47,500 nt of DNA from Chromera velia (Eukaryota > Sar > Chromeraceae): positions 1-47,500 of the forward strand of contig JAHBMJ010000253.1 in assembly GCA_018398765.1 (NCBI GenBank). Reading direction: 5' to 3'. The notes under the pieces are model-generated. The model saw only the letters and a list, made by a program, of their open reading frames with translations. It ran no database searches and was not told the origin of the DNA. Position numbers and translations under genes: made by a program. Of the stretch, positions 10,640 through 19,908 are shown piece by piece (positions within the stretch are counted from its first letter, which is position 1; every line of letters starts with the position of its first letter).

Positions 10640-11105
10640 CACAGTATAGCTTGAATGATACCTCTAGAAGGCTAAAGTTTCTGTCTTCACGTTGCCGACA
10701 ATTTTTATCTAAATTTGTATCCTAGTTTGTATCATAACGAACTTTATACTAGTACTTAATACAAAATAAATGAAAAGAGATTTAATTTTATATATCATTC
10801 ATACAATTTATATTACAATTTGTAAATTTAAAGCTTTTGAACAATGAATTGTATCGAATATGTATTCAAATTTGTTTGAAATTTAAATTCATATAATCAA
10901 AAGTTTTCAAATTCCTTAATTCACTCACTAGTTTGCTCAACTATCACAGGTTTCTGGGAGAATCTTGAGCACATGACTTTTAAGAGCAGCGCTTGAGCAC
11001 ACAGAACGTTATGCCAGCAAAAAAATTAAAACGCATTTGCATGTGGACGCCTGAGCTTGAAACGACAAATCTGCAAGCACTGTCGTATTTTACAAATCTC
11101 CTTTC
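10640..11105. other. AT-rich spacer
   Basis: AT-rich DNA with many TTTGAA/TTCAAA words. No open frame with protein-like composition, no RNA gene and no repeat with a clear partner in this window. Confidence 0.4.
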
Positions 11106-11427
11106 GTAGAGACATTCACATTCTCTTTATGTGCGAGCCTCTTCAAGTTGTGTAGACTTTTTCCGTTTTTTCTTTTTCTTTTTGCTTTCTTTCTCTTCCT
11201 CTGCAACCTCGCTTACTGCCACTAAACTCTTCCTGGATCCTGCTCATGAAGATCTCTTGGATGATTTGGCTGACTGCCCTCTCTTGGAAGGCGGTCTTTC
11301 TCTAGGGTCTTTCTGGAAGGGAAAGAAGATCACCGACCCTCACCTCCCTGCCTCCATAGTAGCCTCCTAGCCCTTCCCATTCCTCATCGCCTTTTTCTGG
11401 TTTACCAATCGTTACGGCATCACCTAA
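11106..11427 (-). pseudogene. Coding-like remnant downstream of the three-exon gene
   Basis: Directly after the TAA that ends the exon at 11428-11677, the same minus-strand frame continues without a stop for about 40 codons and looks protein-like, for instance GDEEWEGLGGYYGGREV. A second stretch in another frame encodes RPPSKRGQSAKSSKRSS, one stop, then a lysine-rich run followed by STQLEEART and a stop. Either further short introns are spliced out here, or this is decayed coding sequence from a longer ancestor. The plus-strand frame over the same bases is its complement and I do not consider it real. Confidence 0.35.
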
Positions 11428-13106
11428 TTATTCCCTTCTACCCCCCTCTAAGACTTCTTCTTCACAGTATCCAGGGGGTGGTGCAAGTTCGACTGGAGCA
11501 TCTGGGGTGACATAGATGACGCTGACTGGAGGGGCTTGGGGGGCGGCCAGGTATAGCGTCACGTTCCCCCCTCCTGTGGGCTCCCCTGGTTTTGGTTTCC
11601 GGAGAGGCAAGAAGATTGAGATCAGTGCATACTCTCGATTGTGATCTTCAAGATAGTGGTTATCTCCACTGTGCATGCTGAATCGATTGAAGTCTGTGTG
11701 GAGGAACGGGAAATGGGTAGGACTTTGCTAAACAAATGCAATCAGGAAAAAGAGAGGTTAGATTAAGAACAGCCAATTCAATCAAGCCAGAATTTTAAAA
11801 GCTAGATCGAGTCAAACGACTCCCTTACGGACTGTCTCGACATTTTTTTGTTTGTTTGTTCGTACATGCGCTCTTTATTCTCTGTCTGTGTATCTTTTTT
11901 TTTCTGTTCCTCTCTCTACCTCTCTGCGTATATAGTGCGCGCGCGTGAGCGAGTGCGTACGTGTGTCCATGTATCTGTGTGTGTATATGTATTAATATAT
12001 GTGTATGCATCTTGTTTCATACTGAAGGAAGACGCACGCAACATTGCGGCAAGTCCTTCTCCGACTGCTTCTTGTCTTTAGTAGGATATGACAACAACTT
12101 TCTCTGATATAGAGAAAGAGAGAGACTTGCTGCTTAACCTCACTTTCGATCGAAGCACTCCTTCTCGGAATGCCACCTGACTGCCACAAAGTTGTTGTTG
12201 TACCTTGCAGAGCTGTCGTATCTGAGCAGGCGTCTCAGAATAGGAAACCAGCAACAGTCTGCACAAAGGTTAGAAGATATTGCATGATCGTTCAAAACTT
12301 TCAACAGAATATGGCTAGAGAAACAACCTGACAGATCCAATGAGTAGATTTATCTGCATGAACGAAATCCTGCTGACAGAAGGAAGCATTATGCTGTTAG
12401 GGCAGAAAGAAGGATGGAGAGGTTCAAATGTTCGATTTTCTCTCTTACTACTTCTGTAGAGCGTCTGTGTGCATGTGCAAGAGGGCAGGCAGGGAAAGAA
12501 GGGGGGGTGAAGGGAGCAGAAAAAAAGGGAGGAAGGGAGCCAGACAGGAAATTCACCAAAACTATTTTGAAGGATCGCGCACATTTCAAGATACGAGCGC
12601 AGAGGGCGGGAGAGGGCATTCCCCGGGCCAGGGACGGGAGACGAAGGAAAACATGAATTATTACACGCATGTATTTATGTACCCTCACACAATCAAACAA
12701 GACACGAGAAAGCTTTTTAGACACTTGTGCAATCACACCGTGGTCACATACGCAATAATGTCATACAACTATATACAACCTACACACCTCCGTAGAAGCC
12801 CGTGTTGAGGTTCAGGTTCCGCGACCTCTCTGTCCAGAACGCGAAACCGTTTTGTAACAAGATCCCTAGCAAGATCCCGTCTTCAATCTGGTTGTCGAGC
12901 GCATAGTAGATGATACTCCCTGCTTCGTTGTCGGTCTGTCGTTTTATGCGCTTATCTTGAGGGTGGGGGTCGCTCACTGCTCCGTCTATCCGCCATCCTC
13001 CCTCGTCTCTCGGTATCAGCGTGGGCCGGCCGCACGAATCTGCGCGGGCGGCGGCCGCGCGATTCGGGGTGTGGCTCTTCCTGTTTTTTATGCTCCCCAC
13101 GGTCCA
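11428..13106 (-). CDS. Unidentified three-exon protein, 5' end missing
   Basis: Three minus-strand exons join in phase: 13106-12788 (phase 0 in, donor GTGTGT), 12258-12144 (acceptor TTGTGCAG, donor GTGAGG) and 11677-11428 (acceptor GATTCAG, stop TAA). Together they encode 227 residues. Exon 1 contains RIDGAVSDPHPQDKRIK and NQIEDGILLGILLQNGFAFW; exon 2 has YNNNFVAVRWHSEKECFDR; exon 3 has GDNHYLEDHNREYALISIFL and a proline-rich tail. I recognise no family. The first exon has no in-frame ATG and opens after an acceptor (TCTAGACAG), so at least one upstream exon is missing. Upstream lies transposon debris. The gene may therefore be truncated or a relic carried by a mobile element. An alternative acceptor for exon 3 (CCACACAG) would break the phase. 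Confidence 0.5.
11849..12000. repeat. Alternating purine-pyrimidine and pyrimidine-rich tract in the candidate intron
   Basis: T/C-rich DNA followed by GCGCGCGTGAGCGAGTGCG and GTGTGTGTATATG-type alternating sequence. It lies in the predicted intron between exons 2 and 3 of the unidentified minus-strand gene. Open frames here are composition artefacts. Confidence 0.5.
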
Positions 13107-13194
13107 CTGTCTAGAAAAGGCTTATACTAACTATAGAAGTCTAGTCTAGACAGACAAGACTCTAAAGTCTATAGAGTCTAGATGAGTCCCAGGC

Positions 13195-13335
13195 ATCGGC
13201 TTAGGAAAAAAAACAACAATTGGAGTTTTTTTTTTTCCTTTTTTATAATTATTTGCAATTCACAGCGAACTTGAAACAATTCTTGAAACAACACTTAACG
13301 ACAGTTATGCAATGAGATGCAATGAGGATGAATCC
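13195..13335. repeat. Degenerate relative of the hAT-like MITE
   Basis: One end, GGCATCGGCTTAGGAAAAAAAA, and a core CAACACTTAACGACAGTTATGCAA match the terminal and central parts of the MITE copies at 10257-10514 and 15582-15826, which read CAACACTTAGCAACAGTTGTGCAA. The second terminal repeat is missing or unrecognisable, so this looks like an old truncated copy. Confidence 0.5.
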
Positions 13336-13725
13336 AGCCCTAACATGGCATGGCTGGATGATTACTTAGCCTGGATTGAAGTGGATCGAAGGGACCGGCC
13401 GGGGCCTACCGGGGCCATAAGATTCTTGTCTGGGCGGCACGTGAAGACGGGCCCAGCAATTGAATTCGTTGACAAAGCCTAAAAATTAGGTAACAAAAAA
13501 TCTGGACAGTGCAGCTTTCTTGATTTACCTAGGATTTAATATGATTTATACTGACATGCTCTGAGTGTATCTGCAATGATTATGTTTGCATTCACTTCCC
13601 TGAGTGCTAGCCTGGGTCACAGTAACTTCTATTAACTTCTCAACGATGCGAATATTCTAGTGCAAATTGAAGCCCGACCGGCATGTATGCACCGCAAAAC
13701 AACTTTGTGGACATAAACGATAAGG

Positions 13726-14247
13726 CTATGATTGCGTCCGAGGTTCTTCAATCATCGCTTCCAACTGAAGAGCTTTCCGTTGCGCAACATCTGATGGATT
13801 GAAGTATTCTTTAATATGCTCTACAGACGTTGCACCGAGTCCTGAATCATCGACAATGAAGTTTGCGGCTTTCATACCGTCGATTTCGAATCTTGCATCA
13901 GTGGGTTAACTCAAAGGGGTATTTTCATAATAATTATGAATTTTCATAGTGACTCTGGATTTCATAATGATTATGGGGGGTCACCTAACTGTGGAAGCCG
14001 ATTTCTCATCTAAAAATCACTTTCTCAAAAAACTGTTTAAACGAGTTGATTTGTCTCATAAAGATGAATTTTAGCTGTAAAACTCCTTCAAATTCTCCTT
14101 TTTTTCATCAGACCATCCATAATGATTACGAAGATTTTATAGTCACTATAATGATGCCATAATGATTAACGAGTTAACCCAGTGATATGGAAACTTCAAA
14201 CAGAAGTCGCCTACTGCGTTCTTCACGGTGAGATTAAACGAGGACAT
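13726..14247 (-). pseudogene. Small gene split by a MITE (unknown function)
   Basis: On the minus strand an ATG at 14247 opens 20 codons (MSSFNLTVKN..., ending in LKFP) plus one base. The reading then enters the inverted-repeat element at 13899-14184. On its far side the frame resumes with ARFEIDGMKAANFIVDDSG and runs 56 codons to a TAG at 13726. Removing the element and one copy of the flanking AT duplication rejoins the two parts in frame through a tyrosine codon, giving a compact acidic protein of 77 residues. I recognise no family. Neither half carries a stop or frameshift, so the insertion is young, or the element is spliced out as an intron. The element's ends do not read GT...AG at the exact junction. 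The coding nature is supported by composition and by the frame being restored exactly. Confidence 0.55.
13899..14184. mobile_element. MITE with TIR CA(C/G)TGGGTTAACTC inserted in a small gene
   Basis: CAGTGGGTTAACTC at 13899-13912 pairs with GAGTTAACCCAGTG at 14171-14184. The complementarity continues imperfectly inward through repeated CATAATGATTATG, TAATGATTACG and TAGTCACTAT words. It is 286 bp long and non-coding. It is flanked on both sides by AT (13897-13898, 14185-14186), which I read as a 2 bp target duplication because removing one copy restores the surrounding frame. I see no second full copy in the window. Confidence 0.75.
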
Positions 14248-14249
14248 TT

Positions 14250-14520
14250 TTGGGAAGCCACTGCCTCCGGTTTAAAGAACCCTCCACGTAGGCTCAAACA
14301 GCTGAGGCTCTAGGCAGAGGCTACAGAAATGGACAAGAGAAAGGAATCGATCAGTTTTATGGAATTAATGCTCAGCAAGCGTTGCTCATGGGTTATTGTC
14401 ATTCAGGAAGAAACTGAAACGCAATTGTGTCAATTAGATTGTCGATGACCACACAATGATTGGATTTTTCTGTCAGCTAATTGAAAGCTATCGATCAGCT
14501 AGTACTTGTATCGGTGCATG
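14250..14520. other. Spacer upstream of the split small gene
   Basis: Should contain the promoter and 5' leader of the minus-strand small gene. No TATA-like element or other feature could be assigned with confidence. Confidence 0.3.
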
Positions 14521-14728
14521 CCGCGCTTGGCTCCGCGCGGTAAGGTCTATAGACGTGGCCGGCGCCTTCGGCGCCCACCGGTAAGGTCCAGACGGCGCCG
14601 GCAAAGTCTGAGGGCGCCTTCGGCGCCTATACCGGCAGTTTCTGACCGGCGCCTTCGGCGCCTACCGGCAGTTTCCGACCGGCGCCTTCAGCGCCTACCG
14701 GAAACTTCTTCAGTGGGCCTTTGGCCCA
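14521..14728. repeat. Cluster of perfect GGCGCC-TTCG-GCGCC hairpins
   Basis: Perfect self-complementary units GGCGCCTTCGGCGCC occur at 14561-14575, 14613-14627 and 14648-14662. A near copy, GGCGCCTTCAGCGCC, is at 14681-14695 and a variant, TGGGCCTTTGGCCCA, at 14714-14728. They are preceded by the inverted repeat CCGCGC/GCGCGG at 14521-14540. Linkers share ACCGGCAGTTTC(T/C)GACC. As RNA each unit would fold to a short GC stem with a UUCG-type loop. A related word, GGCGCCTTCGGCACC, appears at 26534 inside another transposon copy. Confidence 0.8.
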
Positions 14729-14793
14729 CCGGCATCTTCCCATTTGAAAAACGGCTTCCTGACCACCACCCTGGGGGTATTTTACACAGTATA

Positions 14794-16613
14794 GTTAGGA
14801 GTTACTACCGGCCCCTTTTAGCTAGTAACAAGTTACCGTGATAATGTTCCACGCTCCTCCTACTCGTAAGTGAACAAGCAGGAGTGGAAACTGGAAGCTA
14901 GAGGTCTACTTAGGTGAGATGACTCTCAAGAGACCGCAAGAGACTAGAACTTCAAGGGCTGAAGGTTGTTTATCACCAGTGGATGAGTGTATGTGCAAGT
15001 ATCTAGAGCTGATATCAATCAATGTTCGAGTGTGTTCAAAAGTGTGTCGATTCTTCTGGGAGTCAATTCGGTTGAATGAAATGAAAAAGTGGATCAATCG
15101 TTTTGTTGGGTTTCGGGATTTGATGAGTTGTGGTACAAAATAGATGATGTACATCGTTATTCTTTTTGCATGTGTTTGCATGCGTTGTATATGTCAGCTC
15201 GCTAACATACTCGTACCCTGAATAAGTCAATTTAGTAACATAATAACACACTGACAGACTGAGTACCTGAGTGTGTTACTTTGTTGACATACTAATCCCC
15301 TCAGTCTGTCACTTCATCAAAATCGGCTTCAGTGTGTCACTTCAGTCTGACTACCCAATCTTACTATCCTCTCTTCCATTTACCCTCATCTTTCCATCCT
15401 CCACTGCCTTTCTTTCTTTTTCTAAAAATTATATTACCAACCAATTCTTTTGATGAAACTCATAAATAAGTTTTATGAGGATTATCCTCTAAGCATCTCT
15501 TAGTATTTCTAAGCATTATCATATTTATACTTCTTTTCTTTATTCTTTTACTAAATTGATATTTAAGTATAAAGCTCAACACTAGGCGCCGGCTAGAGAA
15601 AAAAAAAAAAAAGATCTCCCAAAACCGTTTACTTTTTTTCTTTTTTTTTTTCTGTATCAGTCAAATAACTGTTGTTCAAGTGTTGTACAAGTGCTGTTTG
15701 TGTGTTGCATAACTGTTGCTAGGTGTTGTTCAGGGTCAAAAAGTAAAAAAAAAAAAAAGAAAAAAAAAAAGATCTCCTCAAATTGCTTTTTTTTTTTCTT
15801 TTTTTTTTTCTTTAGCCGGCGCTTAGGCTCAACATAACAATAATACCGTCAGTTTGGTAACCATGAGATGGTAACCAGCGGACTTGAAGGCATGTACCAC
15901 TACCACGGTAGTTCAAGGAAAAACTATGGGAAAAACAATTGCTAGACCCATTTTAAAGCCTGACCACTTAACCCATTAACAGTTTAAAGCCCTTAGCCCT
16001 AAAATGATCATACCGTGTGACTCAAAACGTATATGCTATATATAATGATATACTAGTTAGAGCGCGTTAGAGTTCAGTCATAAAATGATGAATAGTGAGT
16101 TTTGTTAGAATAAACTTTTGATGAATGTTAGTTAGTTAGTTAGAGGATGCCTAACCCCAGTTGGAGCGCTAAACTCCCAGGCAGCACATATATGCATGGT
16201 TGTTGTTTGTTAAGTCGCCGGTGGAGTTGATCAGTTAATCACTTTCTAGAATTGGGAGACAGGCATCAAAGAGACAGGCCGGATGCGAGTGTAGAAGTGA
16301 TCAAATAATATTACGGATGAAGAGTTCAGATGTACTTGCACCGGGAAGTGGACAGTTACAATCATTTGAATTAATGGATTCCAGCTCAGCCTACCAAAAA
16401 TCTAGATCAAAAATATAATTTTTACTATAGTCTAAATTTGGTTTTGTAGGTTAAGTTTAACTCAGAATGTGGCCAAATCTGCCTGTTTTTAGTTACTATA
16501 CCACTACTATTGGAACACTACTACCGTAACCACAAAATTGGTAACCGTCCTACTAGTAACCGTCCTAGCGGCCGCCTAGTAACCGTCCTACTAGTACTTT
16601 CGTTACTCCTAAC
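14794..16613. mobile_element. TIR element, family GTTAGGAGTAAC (copy 2), host of a nested MITE
   Basis: GTTAGGAGTTAC at 14794-14805 and GTTACTCCTAAC at 16602-16613 form terminal inverted repeats with one mismatch. Internal GGTAACC, AGTAACCGTCCTA and GCGGCCGCCTAGTAAC words match copies 1 and 3. It is about 1.8 kb with a hAT-like MITE nested inside (15582-15826). Open frames inside (for example near 14920-15140) lack recognisable transposase features. Confidence 0.55.
15582..15826 (-). mobile_element. hAT-like MITE, copy B, with perfect 8 bp target duplication
   Basis: Same family as 10257-10514, in the opposite orientation. The ends are CTAGGCGCCGGCTAGAG and CTTTAGCCGGCGCTTAG, with long A/T runs inside and a core of TGTTGTTCAAGTGTTGTACAAG and AACTGTTGCTAGGTGTTGTTC. 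It is flanked by GCTCAACA at 15574-15581 and again at 15827-15834, a perfect 8 bp direct duplication. The duplication differs from that of copy A, so the two are independent insertions. Confidence 0.88.
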
Positions 16614-17058
16614 CGTACTAGTAACCGTACTGTGAACAAGTTTTGGGTTTTTATCGCTAGTTTTATCGCCACTGGCACGCTAGTCGCCATGGTAGTTTAA
16701 ATCATAACTTTAATGACAAATAATTTATATAGTAGCAGAATTAGTACGAACTACAAATTTAGGTTGTATTTATGTTGCATCATGTCTATTATCATATTTG
16801 CTTACCAGCTACTAGTAGCTTACCATGCAGTCCAAGTCACTCCAACAACTTGAATTTAATATAACAACCTAAATAACAACTTAAATTCAAACTTGGAGAA
16901 ATCAACTTTTGAACTAGATTTTGAATAATCAAAGTTCACTCCTTACTGCCCCCTTGTATTGTTGATTTACAGAGGGAGCAAGCCTGGAAGCAGGCTGCAA
17001 CCTGGCAGGCTGGCGACGTCTCGCAAGAACTTTATTGCTTAGAACTTCTACCATAGCA
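16614..17058. other. AT-rich spacer, 3' flank of the coiled-coil gene
   Basis: AT-rich DNA that becomes GC-balanced near 16975, just before the stop codon of the minus-strand gene. It should include that gene's 3' UTR. No other gene or repeat was recognised. Confidence 0.4.
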
Positions 17059-19855
17059 CTATGAGCCTGACGGTAACGCACTCCCCAGAGAGAGAGAGAA
17101 ATCGCCCCGACGCGACCTCAACCTCTCACAGACCTGACGCAAACGCTCAGTTGACAGAGCAGCAGTCCCAACCGACTCCCTCGACACTCTCATGTCCCTG
17201 TCCCCAGACACCCTCGAGTTGATGCCTCTCTCCGCAACGTCCCGTGCGTTCGGCTCGCATCGAGATGCTGTGGGGGGAAGCGACACTGCCGAGTCTCTTT
17301 CTCTCTGAACGCCCAGCAACGCATCCCGCTCTGCTGGCCCGATTCCGAAATGCGCAGTATCTGTGGTTAACCCCCCTTCATCATATGATGCACTCAGCCC
17401 CCCTAGTCCCATCTTCTGCAACACCCCCTGTGCGTGGGCTCTGAGTGAGGCTTCTATTGACCTGTCAAGGAGTTTTCTCATTTCGGAAAAGACAGCAACG
17501 GGGGATTCGGCAGTGACGGCCGTTGGAAGAGGGACACCCGTCTCCTGCTGCTCCTCGGGTCCCTCTCCGTCTCTTTGGCTCACGCCTTCAAACTGAACCT
17601 GACTAGACTGTTCGAGCGGCACTGCCCCCATTCTGCCCCTTCCAATCCCTCCTGCTCTTCTTCCCTCAGAGGGGGTGCGTGAGGGTGAACCTCGGGCAGG
17701 CGACAAGGCACTCACCTGCACAGGGGGCCCCAGCCTGTCCCGCGTCGCTGTGAGGGAAGAAGATGGTCGAGTGGATTGCAGGGGCATCTGATCTCTCTCG
17801 AACGGCCCTGTCGGATGGCCTGTGAACCTCTGGTTTTGGCTGACTCGGAGAGGGGACCTGGAAGCCTTCGGGTGTGCGAGGGAGGGGGGGGAATTCGTTG
17901 GGGGGTTGAGGATTGAATAGTGAGACTGGATTTGCGTTTGCGCGTGTGTTTGTGTTTCTCTTTCGACCAGCGTCGTTGCTGCACTGAAAGAGGAAGAAGC
18001 CTCCTGCATGGGCCCGAATGAGAAGGCAAAAGGGGGCAGAGAGACAGGCGGAGAGGCAATTTGGGCTGGTGTCTTTGTGCCTGTACCGGAACGTTTGTGT
18101 ACCCGTTCTGAATGACCAGACTGGGGGGGCATAGAGGGAACCCCAACATGCAAACGGGAGGATTTAGCTTTCTGCCCTTCAGACTCTTTTGCACTCTCTG
18201 ATTCAGATTTCTTCTTTTCTTTCTCCCTCCCACCCACTCTCCCCCTTTCCTCTGTACGGGATTGATTCTGTGTCTGTGTCTGTGCTTGAGAGGGGCCTCC
18301 GTTTTCCTTCCCACCCGCTATCAGTCCTCCAGCTCCTTTCTTGAGAACACAGCCAGCTGCCTTCAGGGCAGGGGCAGCGCGTCCTTTCGCTGTCTGCTCA
18401 TTCATGGCCGCAGTGGCGCGTGTGAGTGTCAGGGTAGGACTGTGGAATCGTTTTGCTGTCAGGGGTGACCTTCTAGGCTGTGAGGGGTGTTCTACCGGAC
18501 GAGGGTCTGCTGATGTGGACAGCTGGGGGAGGGGGGCAGGAATCTGAGTCGCTCCTTGTGTCTCTGCCCAACTTTGGCTTGGGTCCCTCTGAAAGTTTTC
18601 GCTTTCATGGACCAGAGAAGAGGGGTCTGGCCAGACCCGGCCGGGGTGGGAATGGGCGGTCACTGCGTGCCTGGCTCCTCCTGGTGCGTGGGATGAGGCA
18701 GAGGGCGGAAAGCTGGGGAGGTCGGAGACGGGGGGAAATGGAACGAGACGGGAGGGAATGGAGGAGTAAAGTGGCTCCTCAGAGGTTGTGAAAGGAGAGG
18801 GGGACAATGCGTCGATCTTCGGACCACCTCCATGGCCTCCCTCAGGAAGGGGAGGGAGAGCAGGCAAAGCAACGAGGCTACTGGCAGGATTTACATGGGG
18901 TGGGGGCGATTGGAAATTGGAGTGCAACATCGAGCCTTGTGCAGGAAAGGAAAAAGAGAAGGATTGGGGGGAAGATGTGGCGGGAAGGAATGGAGAGTTT
19001 GGGACCGTGTGAGATGCACCGGCAGCTGTAGAGGCTCCCCTGGGCCTGGCGTGCGTCAACACTTGGTTGTCCGCTCTGAACCCATCACCAAATACTGGGT
19101 GGGGGTGTGACGGTCTGGCGGGGGGGGCAGAGGAAGACCTCTGTCCTCTGACTGGATACTCTGACCCGTCTCGTCTACTCTTCTGTCTGTACACACTCCC
19201 CTTCTCTTCCAAAGCCCTAAGAGACGCACCCCCATCGCTCTCCTGTTCGGAATCTGCTGACTGATGAGACCTCTGTCTTCTATCCTCTCCTCGTCGCCTC
19301 TGTCTGCTTTCTCTCTCTCTTTGCCTCTCTCGCTCAGCATCTCGTCGGAGTTGTGCGATGGCGAGGCCTCTCTCCTTGTCTCGCTCTCGTCGCAGTCTGG
19401 CCACCTCTGCCTTGAGGTCTGTGACCTCCTCCTCGCTCTTCTTCAACCTCCCCTCTGTTGTCTCCAGAGATGCAGCCAGCCTGTTTGCTCGGTTTTGAAC
19501 AACCCGCCCTGCATGCATGCAGTGGTTCCTTCCATTCGTTTGTGAAGAAGAAGCAGATAGGGAGGCTGACGAACAATTCACGAAACCTATGTTCATCTGA
19601 GAAAAGAGGATGTTTTTACTTCACAATGGAGTGCACTCGCATGTACTTAATATTCGAATGAGCCCGTTCTGCTCATTTGAAAAGGACGCGAAAGAGACGG
19701 TGAGAGAAGAGAAAATCAACCATGGGCAGATAGACAGACAGACAGACAGTCCATTTCCCTTACCGGCATTTGCGCTCTCTCGCAGTTTCGTCTTCAGAGT
19801 TTCAATTTCCTTCTCCTGCGCTTCCTGCGAAGGACGCGAGATACACACACACACA

Positions 19856-19908
<53 letters not shown>

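Noticed and set aside
11131..11370. Plus-strand 79-codon frame with a phenylalanine run
   Set aside because: The minus strand over the same bases encodes a lysine-rich, more protein-like sequence; the Phe run is its complement.
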